64,000 nucleotides of DNA from Desertimonas sp963772825 (GTDB lineage: Bacteria > Actinomycetota > Acidimicrobiia > Acidimicrobiales > Ilumatobacteraceae). How positions within the stretch are numbered: position 1 is the first letter of the stretch; every line of letters starts with the position of its first letter. A model generated the notes under the pieces. That model was not told the DNA's origin. It worked only from the letters and a program-made list of their open reading frames with translations, and made no database searches. Shown one piece after another: positions 52,970 to 61,712 of the stretch. The stretch is from the NCBI GenBank assembly GCA_963772825.1, contig CAVYYX010000009.1, positions 62,001-126,000 of the forward strand, in the 5' to 3' direction. Made by a program: the position numbers and the translations under genes.

Positions 52970-53889
52970 GGGCGCGGGAGCCGGATGCCAGCGGATTCGT
53001 CGAGCGCGGCGCCGTGCAGGTGTGGTGGGAGCGCTTCGGCGATGGCGACCCGGCGATCCTGTTCTTCGGTGGAGACACGATCGTCGACTCGAGGATGTGG
53101 AAGGCACAGGTCCCGTGGCTCGCCCAGCGGCACACCGTCGTCACGTTCGACCCGCCGGGCAACGGACGTAGCACGCGAACCACGGATCCGGCCGCCTTCG
53201 CCGACGACGAACTCGTCGGTTTCGCGCTGGCCACGCTGGAGGCGGCTGGCGTCGAGAGCGTCGTCGCCGCGGGCGTGTGCAGCGGCGCCGGGCTTTCCCT
53301 GCTCTTAGCCGCGGAACACCCCGACCGTGTCGCCGGCGTGGTGGCGATCAACCCCGGCCTGATGCTGACGCCACGCCATCCGCACCGGATGCCGAACGGC
53401 TTCGACACGGTCCTCGAGACCGACGAAGGGTGGGCCAAGGAGAACCGCCACTACTGGCAACGCGACTGGCGGGGATATGCCGAGTTCTTCTTCGGTGAGA
53501 TGTTGCCCGAGCCGCACTCCACCAAGCAGCACGAGGATGCCGTCGCGTGGGCGTGTGGCACGACGGTCGACGTGATGCTGGCCGACATGGCCTGCGCCGA
53601 ACCGACACCTCGGGCGGAAGCTGGGACCGCCGCCGAGTTGTGCCGTCGAGTGCGCTGCCCGGTGCTCGTGATCAACGGCGACCACGACAGGTGCCAGCCA
53701 CCCGAGCGCAGCGCCCTCGTCGCCGAGCTCACCGGCGCTGAGCTGGTCGTGTTGGAGGGCGCCGGACATCTCCCCCACGCCCGCGACCCGGTGAGGGTCA
53801 ACCTGGAGATCGACCGCTTTCTGCGCCGTGTCCGTGTCAGGGGGCGACGCGGCGGCGGATCGCCACGAGAGCACCGCCGGACAGCGTGA
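52966..53889 (+). CDS. Alpha/beta hydrolase, paralogue 3 (Cys at the nucleophile position)
   Basis: 307 residues from GTG 52966. Same family as the previous gene (RAREPDASGFVERGAVQVWW, VTFDPPGNGRSTRTTDPA), but the elbow reads AAGVCSGAGLSLL, placing Cys where the Ser of GxSxG normally stands. Asp in VINGDHDRCQPP and His in LEGAGHLPHARDP are kept. A Cys nucleophile as in dienelactone hydrolase is possible. The C-terminus (RVRVRGRRGGGSPREHRRTA) is basic and overlaps the convergent LPATG gene by 53 bases. Confidence 0.87.
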   Translation: MRAREPDASGFVERGAVQVWWERFGDGDPAILFFGGDTIVDSRMWKAQVPWLAQRHTVVTFDPPGNGRSTRTTDPAAFADDELVGFALATLEAAGVESVVAAGVCSGAGLSLLLAAEHPDRVAGVVAINPGLMLTPRHPHRMPNGFDTVLETDEGWAKENRHYWQRDWRGYAEFFFGEMLPEPHSTKQHEDAVAWACGTTVDVMLADMACAEPTPRAEAGTAAELCRRVRCPVLVINGDHDRCQPPERSALVAELTGAELVVLEGAGHLPHARDPVRVNLEIDRFLRRVRVRGRRGGGSPREHRRTA

Positions 53890-54161
53890 GCAGGGACGCC
53901 AGGACGATCAGCCCGGGCACCATCGAGGAGCCGGTCGCCGGCAGCAGGGTCCCCGAGCTGTCGACGCACGCTCCGACGGCCGGCGCCCCGCCGCCACCGA
54001 TTGCCGCCTGGGGACGTGTACACACGAGTCGGTGGGTCGACGAACACCGGTGGTGCGGCCCGGGCGACCCCACCGTCCGGGATGACCAGAGCCGCCGCGG
54101 CGACTGCGGTCATCACCACACCGATCGGAGCCCACCGTGTTCTGTTCACCCGCCCGATCAA
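53837..54161 (-). CDS. Short LPATG-anchored surface protein, frame-disrupted
   Basis: About 108 residues across one frameshift. N-terminus (TTG 54161 or GTG 54149) with signal peptide RTRWAPIGVVMTAVAAAALV...VARA. C-terminus GTLLPATGSSMVPGLIVLAS...GGALVAIRRRVAP is a complete sortase signal: LPATG, hydrophobic span, basic tail. The switch lies at about 54010-54014 in a run of four G (CCCC on the coding strand); one extra base explains it. The mature part is only about 50 residues (GAPAVGACVDSSG). Overlaps cobA by four bases, so co-translated with it. Confidence 0.75.
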
Positions 54162-54985
54162 AAGGCAATCGTCTGAAGGAATCCTGAAGGTAGCTCGTTC
54201 TGGTCAGCTGACTCACCGGTTGTGAGCCCTTCGGCTGACGCAAACGTGGCGGCGACGACCTCGCCGATGACGATGACGCAGGGGCTGGGCAGCGCGACCG
54301 GGTGACCGGCGAGCGATGCGAGGTCGCCGTGGCCGATCGCCTGGTCAGCGCACGACGCCGCAGCGATGACGGCGATTGGGGTGGCGGGGTCCATTCCAGC
54401 GCTGAGCAGCCGCGCCGCGACGGATGGGCCGGTTGTCGCGGCCATCAGCACGACGAGCGTGCCGGGCGCCGCGGCCAACGACGCCCAGTCGTTGTCGCCG
54501 TCGACGCGATGTCCGCTGACGATCGTCACCTGGCCGCTCACGCCCCGCTCCGTGACGGCGACCCCGGCCAGCTCCGGCGCGGCGAGCGACGACGACACGC
54601 CCGGAACCAACTCGACGTCGAATCCCGCAGCGTGGGCCGCTCGGACCTCCTCGACGCCGCGCCCGAAAACGAACGGGTCACCGCCCTTCAACCGCACGAC
54701 CCGGAACCCGGCACGATACGACGTCACGAGCAGCCGCTCGATCTCGTCCTGCCGGCAGCCGCGCCCCTTGGCCTTGCCGACGTCGACGAGGCGGCAGCCC
54801 GGTCGGGCCAGCGTCAGGACGTCGGGGCCGACAAGCCAGTCGTGGAGCACGACGTCGGCAGCCGCCAGCAGCTCGGCGCCACGCCGGGTCAGCAGGCCTG
54901 CATCGCCCGGCCCGGCGCCGACGAGGGCGGCCCACGGTGCGGTGGCTGGATCGACTCGGTACACGGCGGCGGCGCTGAATCGCAC
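54158..54985 (-). CDS. cobA: Uroporphyrinogen-III C-methyltransferase
   Basis: 275 residues. SUMT motifs: WAALVGAGPGDAGLLTRRGA, HDWLVGPDVL, VDVGKAKGRGCRQDEIERLL, RVVRLKGGDPFVFGRGVEEV, VELVPGVSSSLAAPELAGVA and the final VIVIGEVVAA. It makes precorrin-2 for sirohaem, the cofactor of the reductase encoded 152 bases away in the opposite direction. Its C-terminal 20 residues (ADQNELPSGFLQTIAF) are not typical of the family. Confidence 0.92.
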   Translation of the reverse strand: MRFSAAAVYRVDPATAPWAALVGAGPGDAGLLTRRGAELLAAADVVLHDWLVGPDVLTLARPGCRLVDVGKAKGRGCRQDEIERLLVTSYRAGFRVVRLKGGDPFVFGRGVEEVRAAHAAGFDVELVPGVSSSLAAPELAGVAVTERGVSGQVTIVSGHRVDGDNDWASLAAAPGTLVVLMAATTGPSVAARLLSAGMDPATPIAVIAAASCADQAIGHGDLASLAGHPVALPSPCVIVIGEVVAATFASAEGLTTGESADQNELPSGFLQTIAF

Positions 54986-55137
54986 ACTGTCGACCGTATG
55001 GGTCGGGGTTCGCCGGCGTGTTGCGACCCGATCATCAACTCATGACCGTTCCCTCACAGCGCCGCCAGCCCGTCGGTGAGCCGATCGTGCGGCCGACGAA
55101 ACCCACCTGAAAAACGTCATCCCTAGCGTCGCCCCGC

Positions 55138-56812
55138 ATGAGCGCGCCGAACATCCCTGCCGCCAAACGCCAAGGTCTTCCCGTCGATCTCGCCCGCCTG
55201 GCGACCGACGGCGACGACTGGCTGTCGCCCGAGGAGCGCTACGCGCTCGAAGACCCATGGCGTCTGCGCCCAGCTCCAAGAGCACATGTTCATGGTGCGC
55301 GTCCGGGTCCCCGGCGGTCGCATCTCGACGGACCACGCTCGTCAGGCCGCCCGCCTGGCCGGCAAGCACGCTGCCGACTGGTTGCACATCACGACCCGCC
55401 AGAACCTCGAGATCCACTGGGTGACAGACCTCGCCGTCCCTGCCCTGCTCGACGACCTCGACGCCGTCGGCTTGTCCACGAGGTCGGCGTGCGGCCACAC
55501 GATCCGCAACGTGATGGCGTCGGAGGACGCCGGCACCGGATTCGACGAGCCGTTCGATTGCCTGCCCGACGCCCGGTTGATCTCCGCCACCCTCGTGGCC
55601 CGATCGGCCGAGCTCAACGTGACGCTGCCGAGCCGCCTGAACATCGCCCTCGGCGGCTCGCCGCGGTGCCAGGACGATGCCCTCGTCAACGACATCGGAC
55701 TCGTCTCGACGGTGCGCGACGGGGTTGCCGGCTACCGCCTGTGGGCCGGCGGAAGCCTCGGCAAGGCGCCGTCGCTCGCTGTCGAGCTGTCGCCGTTCGT
55801 CGCCCGCGACGACGTCCTCGCGGCGGTCGAGGCGATCATCGACGTGTTCGTCGCCCACGGCGCATTCGACGACCCGACGAAGGGTCGCCTGAAGTTCCTC
55901 GTGGCGACGCTCGGCGAGGAGCAACTGCGCGCCCTGTGGGGCGAGGCGCTGGAGTCCGCACGGCACCGGCCGCGGGCAACGATGCCGCCGATCGAGGTGC
56001 TCCCCGAAGACGAGCGCCAAGCGGTACTCGCCCTCAGCCCCCCGGGCGGCTGGAGCGTGGGTGTCCGTCCACAGCGCACCCCCGGGCTCGCCTCGTTGAC
56101 CGTCGACGTGGTCCTCGGCGACGTCGGGGCGGCCGACATCGGGCTGATCTGCGATCTCGCCGATCGCCACGCCGGCGGGATGCTGACGCTCACTCGCGAC
56201 CAGAACATCACGCTGCACAACGTGGCCCTCGGCGACGTGTCGACGGTGCGCCAGGGCCTCGCCGGTGGTGGACTCCACGTGCTCGGCGAGGGCGGCACCG
56301 CGGACATCAGGGCATGCACCGGTTCGGCGGTGTGCGCCCTCGGGATCACCGATGCCCCGGGTGCCGGCCACGGCCTCGCCGGCCGCCCTTCGTTGCTGCG
56401 CAACTCCGCGCTGCGGGTGTTCGTGTCGGGGTGCCCCAACTCCTGCGCCCAGCACCAGATCGCCGACATCGGTCTGGCCGGCTCGAAGGTGCGCGTCGCC
56501 GGGCGCACCGTCGACGGTTACCAGGTTTTCCTCGGTAGCGAACTCGACCAGCAGCGCATCGGCGAGGTCGTCGGGCGGGTTGCTGCCACCGACCTCGGCG
56601 ACGCCATCGATGCCATCGTCGGCTCGTGGGAAGCGCTGCGCCACGGTCGCGAGTCCCTCGGCTCGACCGTCCGGCGCGTCGGGCTCGACTCCTTCGCCGC
56701 CCAGATCGGCGGGGCCCTCGAACGGCGCTGGGCGAGCGGACCGGAGCCGAGTTTGGTCGATCCTCCCACGACGATCGTCGATGTCGTGTCCCGCCCGTCG
56801 CGAGCCGCATAG
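55138..56812 (+). CDS. Ferredoxin-type nitrite (or sulfite) reductase, frame-disrupted near N-terminus
   Basis: About 557 residues if one extra base near 55247-55251 is removed: the N-terminus (MSAPNIPAAKRQGLPVDLAR...EERYAL) is in one frame and the rest (KTHGVCAQLQEHMFMVRVRV onward) in another. The sirohaem/4Fe-4S ligands are intact: ACTGSAVCALGITDAP and VSGCPNSCAQHQIADIGLAG, and ITTRQNLEIHWV is the first substrate Arg/Lys loop. With a NirC-type channel next door, nitrite is the more likely substrate. The cofactor is made with the cobA product. Confidence 0.88.
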
Positions 56813-56844
56813 TCCGTCCACCCCGTCACGAGAGGAACCCCAAG

Positions 56845-57696
56845 ATGCCTATTCCGATCTCCGAAGCGCTCGACGACACGGCCGCCGCCGCTTCCGCCAA
56901 GGCGGCGGCCGTGTCCGACCTGCCTCGCTACCTCGCATCATCCGCCCTGGCGGGCGTGTATGTCGGCTTGGCGATCGTGTTGCTCGTGTCGGTAAGTGCT
57001 CCGCTCGTCGCCGCGGGATCGGGCGCCGCACGGCTCGTCCAAGGCGCGGTGTTCGGGCTCGCCCTGACCCTCGTGATCTTCGCCGGCGCCGAGCTGTTCA
57101 CCGGCAACGTGATGTTCATGCTGCACGGCTGGTGGCGCGGGGTGACCGGCCCGCAACGGGTCGCCGCCGTCGCTGTCGCGTCGCTCGCCGGCAATCTCGC
57201 CGGTTCGTTGCTGCTGGCCGCAGCCGTCCACGCCGGAGGGACGTTGTCGGGCGCGGCGTCCGACCTCGTCGCCACGATCGTGACGACGAAGGATGCCGCG
57301 GGCGGACCGCAGCTGTTCTGGCGAGCGGTGCTGTGCAACGCCCTCGTGTGCCTGGCGCTGTGGATGGCTGCCCGCACCCGATCGGACGGCGCCAAGCTGG
57401 CCCTCGTGTGGTGGGCGCTGCTGGCGTTCATCGGATCCGGGTTCGAGCACTCGATCGCCAACGCCACGACGTTCTCGCTCGCCGCCCTCGACGGCTCGAT
57501 CGGTTGGTCGGCGCTCGGACGCAACCTGGCCTGGACGATCCCTGGCAACATCGTCGGCGGCGGCTTGGTGGTCGGACTGGGCTACGCCTGGCTCGGTGGC
57601 AACCGGGCCCGTGTGGCCGCTGCAGCGACGGCCACGTCGCCGGCGCAACTGGGCGTCGCCGTCACCGCCTCGTCGGCCGAGGGTGCTGCCGCCTGA
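56845..57696 (+). CDS. Formate/nitrite transporter family channel (NirC-type)
   Basis: 283 residues from ATG 56845. Six membrane helices; family signatures in RYLASSALAGVYVGLAIVLL, AGAELFTGNVMFMLHGWWRG and LCNALVCLALWMAARTRSDG, ending GSGFEHSIANATTFSLAAL (the conserved His in FEHS). Pentameric anion channel; nitrite uptake fits the adjacent sirohaem reductase. Short C-terminal cytoplasmic tail. Confidence 0.92.
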   Translation: MPIPISEALDDTAAAASAKAAAVSDLPRYLASSALAGVYVGLAIVLLVSVSAPLVAAGSGAARLVQGAVFGLALTLVIFAGAELFTGNVMFMLHGWWRGVTGPQRVAAVAVASLAGNLAGSLLLAAAVHAGGTLSGAASDLVATIVTTKDAAGGPQLFWRAVLCNALVCLALWMAARTRSDGAKLALVWWALLAFIGSGFEHSIANATTFSLAALDGSIGWSALGRNLAWTIPGNIVGGGLVVGLGYAWLGGNRARVAAAATATSPAQLGVAVTASSAEGAAA

Positions 57697-57737
57697 CTAC
57701 ATCTTCAGAAACCTCCCCGAAACACCACCTCGCCACA

Positions 57738-58892
57738 ATGGGCGCGGTGAGCACCCCGCCGGCGCAACCGCTGCGCGGCTACACCGTCGGCATCACCGGG
57801 CACCGGCGATGGCAGGAGCAGGCCGAGATGCTGTCGCGGCGCGGCGCCAAGGTGCTCCACGGGCCGACGATGTCGACCACCCTGCTCGGCGACGTCGACG
57901 CCACGATCGCCGCCACCCAGACGGTGATCGACGACGGCGCCGACATCGTCGTGCTCACCACCGGCATCGGTGTGCGGTCATGGTTCGCCGCGGCAGAGTG
58001 CGCCGGATTGGACGACCCGCTGCGGGCCGCTCTCTCGGGGTCGGTCGTGATCGCTCGCGGCCCCAAGGCCGAGCAGGCGGCGATGGCCGTCGGCCTCGAC
58101 GTGTCATGGCGGGCAGCGAGCGAGACGAGCGTCGAGATCGGCGACCGGCTGGCGGCCGACGGCGTGACCGGCAGGCGCGTGGTCGTGCAGCGCGACGGTG
58201 GTGCGCCGCTGCTCGCCGAGCGGCTCGGCGATCTCGACGCCGCGAGGGTGGTGGACGTCCCGATCTACCACTGGACGCTCCCGGACGATCCCAGCCCGGC
58301 TCGACGCCTGCTCGATGCCGCCAGCCGCCGGCAGGTCGACGCCGTGACGTTCACCTGCCAGTACGCCGTGCACAACGCCTTCGAGCTCGCCGCCGACGAA
58401 GCCGGTCTCGCCGATGCCCTGGCCGGGGACGTCCTCGCCGTCGCCATCGGCCCCGTGACGGCGGCCGCCCTGCGCGCCCACGGGGTGACGCGGGTGGTCG
58501 AGCCGCCGCGCAGCCGGATCGGCTCGATGGTCCGGGCGCTCAGCGGCGTGCTCGCCGATCGGCGCACGTTGCTCGCGTTCGACGGCCACCACGTCAGCTG
58601 GCAGGGCGACACGCTGGCCTTCGACGACGGCCGGCACGTCGAGCTGACGACCGGGGAGCGGCGCCTGCTCGCGGTCCTCGTCGATCGTGCGCCGGCGGTC
58701 GTGCCGCGGTCGCGGCTGACCGACGCGGGGTCCAACGACCACGCCGCCGAGGCAGCCGTCGCCCGGCTGCGCGCCAAGCTCGGCCCGCTGGGCGCCGGGA
58801 TCCGAACGATCCGCCGGCGCGGCTACGCCTGCACCCTGGAGCGGCCGACGGTCAGGTCAGATGAACGCGCCCTCAGCAGCGCGCCCACCTGA
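57738..58892 (+). CDS. Uroporphyrinogen-III synthase fused to a winged-helix DNA-binding domain
   Basis: 384 residues (ATG 57738; GTG 57747 also possible). Residues 10-265: HemD fold (GYTVGITGHRRWQEQAEMLS, VVLTTGIGVRSWFAAAE, VTFTCQYAVHNAFELAADEA, VAIGPVTAAALRAHGVTRVV). Residues 290-370: OmpR/PhoB-type winged helix (VELTTGERRLLAVLVDRAP, AAEAAVARLRAKLGPLGAGI, IRTIRRRGYACTLE). Such fusions are known in actinobacteria beside nitrate/nitrite genes. It may sense tetrapyrrole intermediates and control the operon upstream. Confidence 0.88.
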   Translation: MGAVSTPPAQPLRGYTVGITGHRRWQEQAEMLSRRGAKVLHGPTMSTTLLGDVDATIAATQTVIDDGADIVVLTTGIGVRSWFAAAECAGLDDPLRAALSGSVVIARGPKAEQAAMAVGLDVSWRAASETSVEIGDRLAADGVTGRRVVVQRDGGAPLLAERLGDLDAARVVDVPIYHWTLPDDPSPARRLLDAASRRQVDAVTFTCQYAVHNAFELAADEAGLADALAGDVLAVAIGPVTAAALRAHGVTRVVEPPRSRIGSMVRALSGVLADRRTLLAFDGHHVSWQGDTLAFDDGRHVELTTGERRLLAVLVDRAPAVVPRSRLTDAGSNDHAAEAAVARLRAKLGPLGAGIRTIRRRGYACTLERPTVRSDERALSSAPT

Positions 58893-58921
58893 CATCGGGT
58901 TTCCCGCCAAATCTGGCGACA

Positions 58922-58969
58922 ACCGATGGGTGTTTAGGGGACGGAACGGTCCCCTAAACACCCATCGGT
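58922..58969. repeat. Palindromic repeat family A, copy 5
   Basis: Perfect 21-base arms with loop GGAACG (opposite orientation to copies 2-4). Lies 30 bases after the HemD-type gene and before the Mcd-like gene, both plus strand, where it could terminate the nitrite transcript. Confidence 0.95.
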
Positions 58970-59020
58970 CGCTGCGTCCGAGGCAGGACCGTCGGTTACC
59001 CGTGGGTAGATTCGCCGGTC

Positions 59021-60616
59021 ATGCATGCTGACCTGTCGGCGGCCGCCGACGTCGTTGCCGCTGTCGACCGGGTCGTGGCCGGCGGCGTCGGGGCCCTGCA
59101 GGTGGCCGGTGGGCCTGACGCCGCCCCGGTGCTCGCCTACGACGTCGCCCACGCTGCGGCAGGCGCGGCGACTGCGAGCGTGCTGCTCGATTACGGCGCC
59201 AAGGGCGACGTCGAAGCAGCGATCGCCTGCGCCTTCGCCGCCGATGTCGCCCATGAGCTGTGCTGGCGCGTTCTCGGTCGTGAGGCGTTGTGGGGGGACA
59301 GCGCTCGCGCTGTCGACGATGTGCTCCCGCAGCTCGCCCCGTTTCGGGACCCCGAATTCCTCGCCGCCCTCGCCGAGACGCCCGGTCCGCGGCATCTCGA
59401 CGGCGACCTGGAGATGGTCCAGGACACGTTTCGCGCCTTCGCCGCCAACGTGGTCGCCCCGCACGCCGAACACGTCCACCGCACGAACGGCGACGTGCCC
59501 GAGGAGGTGATCTCGGGCCTCGCCGAGCTGGGAGCGTTCGGGCTGTCCGTGCCGTCCGAGTACGGCGGATTCTCGGAAGGTGGAGACAGCGAGTACGTCG
59601 CGATGGTCGTCGCCACCGAGGAGCTCAGCCGGGCAAGCCTGGGCATCGGCGGGTCGTTGATCACCCGACCGGAGATCCTCAGTCGGGCCCTCGTCAAGGG
59701 CGGCACCGAGGCGCAGAAGCAGCACTGGCTGCCGCAGCTGGCGAGCGCCGAGGTGATGGCGGCCGTCGCCGTCACGGAGCCCGACTTCGGCAGCGATGTC
59801 GCCGCGATCAAGGTGATGGCGAGCCCGGCCGACGGTCCCGACGGTGCCCCGGGGTACCTCATCAACGGGGTCAAGACGTGGTGCACGTTCGCCGCCAGGG
59901 CGGACGTCCTGATGCTCCTCGCCCGCACCGACCCGGATCGCTCGAAGTCCCACCGCGGGCTCAGCCTGTTCATCGTGCCCAAGCCGCGCGGTGACGGCCA
60001 CGGTTTCCTGTTCACCCAGGACGCCGTCGGCGAGCGGATCGGCAGGATGGAAGGGCGGCCGATCGACACGATCGGCTACCGCGGGATGCACAGCTACGAA
60101 CTCGCCCTGGAGGACTGGTGGGTGCCGGCCGACAACCTGATCGGCGGCGCCGACGGCCTCGGACGCGGCTTCTACTTCCAGATGGAGGGCTTCGAGAACG
60201 GCCGGCTGCAGACCGCGGCGCGGGCGATCGGTGTGATGCAGGCCGCCTACGAGGCGGCCCTCGACTACGCCCGCAACCGCAACGTCTTCGGCACGAACCT
60301 CATCGACTACCAGCTGACCCGGGCGACGCTCGGACGCATGGCCGTCCTGATCCAGGCGGCTCGCCAGAGCGCCTACCACGTGGCGACGCTGATGGCCAAG
60401 GGTCAGGGAGCGACCGAGGCGAGCATGATCAAGGCCTACGTGTGCAAGGCCGCCGAGTGGGTCACCCGCGAGGCGATGCAGATTCACGGCGGGATGGGCT
60501 ACGCCGAGGAGTTCGCCGTCAGCCGCCTGTACCTCGACGCCCGCGTGCTGTCGATCTTCGAGGGCGCCGACGAGACGCTGTGCCTCAAGGTGATCGCCCG
60601 CCGCCTGGTCGCCTGA
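59021..60616 (+). CDS. (2S)-Methylsuccinyl-CoA dehydrogenase-like acyl-CoA dehydrogenase
   Basis: 531 residues, longer than ordinary acyl-CoA dehydrogenases because of an extra N-terminal helical domain of about 135 residues (HADLSAAADVVAAVDRVVAG...), as in Mcd. Core: FGLSVPSEYGGFSEGGDSEY, AAVAVTEPDFGSDVAAIKVM, GVKTWCTFAARADVLMLLAR, IHGGMGYAEEFAVSRLYLDA, SIFEGADETLCLKVIARRLV. Mcd oxidises methylsuccinyl-CoA to mesaconyl-CoA with FAD in the ethylmalonyl-CoA pathway. The matching hydratase and lyase-like genes are about 30 kb away. No crotonyl-CoA carboxylase or mutase in view. Confidence 0.87.
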   Translation: MHADLSAAADVVAAVDRVVAGGVGALQVAGGPDAAPVLAYDVAHAAAGAATASVLLDYGAKGDVEAAIACAFAADVAHELCWRVLGREALWGDSARAVDDVLPQLAPFRDPEFLAALAETPGPRHLDGDLEMVQDTFRAFAANVVAPHAEHVHRTNGDVPEEVISGLAELGAFGLSVPSEYGGFSEGGDSEYVAMVVATEELSRASLGIGGSLITRPEILSRALVKGGTEAQKQHWLPQLASAEVMAAVAVTEPDFGSDVAAIKVMASPADGPDGAPGYLINGVKTWCTFAARADVLMLLARTDPDRSKSHRGLSLFIVPKPRGDGHGFLFTQDAVGERIGRMEGRPIDTIGYRGMHSYELALEDWWVPADNLIGGADGLGRGFYFQMEGFENGRLQTAARAIGVMQAAYEAALDYARNRNVFGTNLIDYQLTRATLGRMAVLIQAARQSAYHVATLMAKGQGATEASMIKAYVCKAAEWVTREAMQIHGGMGYAEEFAVSRLYLDARVLSIFEGADETLCLKVIARRLVA

Positions 60617-60640
60617 GGTCGATCGAGGCGGCGTTCGGTC

Positions 60641-60690
60641 ACTTCGCGATAGCGCGAAGTCGCCGGTTCCCGCGGCTGCGAGAACCGGCG
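60641..60690. terminator. Two tandem hairpins between convergent genes
   Basis: First hairpin ACTTCGCG-ATAG-CGCGAAGT (60641-60660), second CGCCGGTTC...GAACCGGCG (60661-60690). Both stems are perfect and abut each other, between the Mcd-like gene and the convergent lipoprotein gene. Likely a bidirectional terminator. Confidence 0.75.
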
Positions 60691-60712
60691 ATCCGCTGCT
60701 AGATCGAGGAGC

Positions 60713-60949
60713 TCAGGCCTCGGTCTCTTCGACCTCGGACTCCTCGGTGACGACCGACTCCTCGGTGACGATCGACTCGACGGTGGTCTCTTCGACCTCG
60801 GACTCCTCGGTGACGACCGACTCCTCGGTGACCTCGGAGTCTTCGACGACAATGTCGGTGGTGTCAGAGCCGCCGTCGTCGTCGTCGTCGTCGCCGCAGG
60901 CGGCGAACGCGAGAACACCGACAGCACTGAGGGCAAGCAGTTTCTTCAT
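60713..60949 (-). CDS. Small acidic lipoprotein with repeats
   Basis: 78 residues. Lipobox LAFAAC with Cys18, followed by GDDDDDDGG and an acidic tail of repeated EESVVTEESEVEE. The DNA holds a 63-base direct repeat (copies from about 60722 and 60785). Anchored in the outer face of the membrane, it would be a highly negative, probably disordered tether. Function unknown; the gene could be a cation-binding surface protein. Confidence 0.82.
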   Translation of the reverse strand: MKKLLALSAVGVLAFAACGDDDDDDGGSDTTDIVVEDSEVTEESVVTEESEVEETTVESIVTEESVVTEESEVEETEA

Positions 60950-60987
60950 GGCCGCAGACTACCCAGTTTGTAACAGTTGTATGCGTT

Positions 60988-61692
60988 CTACTCGACGGTT
61001 TCGCGCGAACTCGACAACAGCTCGGCGACCTCGCCAATCCGCTCGAACGGCGCGCCGACGTGGTCGTCGAACGGATCGAGGAGCACCGGGCGCAGGCCGG
61101 CGGCGGTGGCAGCAGCGATGTCGATGGTCACCGAGTCGCCGACGTAGATGATCCGGGCCCGATCGATGCCTGCGAATTCTTGGGCGGCGTGGTCGAAGAT
61201 CGCCGGATCGGGTTTGGCGACACCGACGAGATGGCTGTCGACGACGCAGCGCACGCCGACCCCGTCGCCGTCGCCGACCTGGCAGATCCCAGTGCTCGAC
61301 AACGTGCCGGCAATCTGCCCGCTGGCGTTGGACACGACGCCGAGGGGCACGCCGAGGTCGCAGAGCAGACGGAGCCCACGCACCGATTCGGGGATCGGCC
61401 AGCACCACAGCTCGGGAGTCCGCCGGACCCCCAGGGCGGCCGCGGCGTCCCCCGCCCGATCATCGTCGACTCCGACGCTGCGCACGTAGGCGTCGTCGTA
61501 CGCCGACCAGTCATGCTCACCGTGGTTGTGGTGCGACTTGACCGCCATCGCCGCGTAGTGGGCGCGGCGATGGCGGTGGAGGTCGGTGCTCCCCCCGAAC
61601 GGGGCGAGCAGGGGCGCGAGCACCGTCGGGTCGGGGAGCACGAGCACTCCCCCGGCGTCGAACAGGACGGCGTCGAAGCCCAGATCGCCCAC
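60988..61692 (-). CDS. HAD-superfamily hydrolase
   Basis: 234 residues. Motif I is AVLFDAGGVLVLP (D at the nucleophile position, but Gly where the second Asp of DxD stands, as seen in several phosphatase-like relatives), motif II VVSNASGQ, motif III VAKPDPAIFDH, motif IV IIYVGDSVTIDIAAA. C1-type cap between motifs I and II. Probably a phosphatase or dehalogenase-like enzyme of unknown substrate. Confidence 0.88.
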   Translation of the reverse strand: MGDLGFDAVLFDAGGVLVLPDPTVLAPLLAPFGGSTDLHRHRRAHYAAMAVKSHHNHGEHDWSAYDDAYVRSVGVDDDRAGDAAAALGVRRTPELWCWPIPESVRGLRLLCDLGVPLGVVSNASGQIAGTLSSTGICQVGDGDGVGVRCVVDSHLVGVAKPDPAIFDHAAQEFAGIDRARIIYVGDSVTIDIAAATAAGLRPVLLDPFDDHVGAPFERIGEVAELLSSSRETVE

Positions 61693-61712
61693 GTCAGGCG
61701 ACCGTCTGCCGG

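Noticed and set aside
54200..54250. Half-copy of the CTGACGCAAACG arm within cobA
   Set aside because: Only one arm is present (about 54234) with no partner at the right distance, and it is inside coding sequence.
54986..55137. Riboswitch (cobalamin or similar) between cobA and the nitrite reductase
   Set aside because: The 152-base divergent gap is too short for a cobalamin riboswitch on either side and no B12-box was seen.
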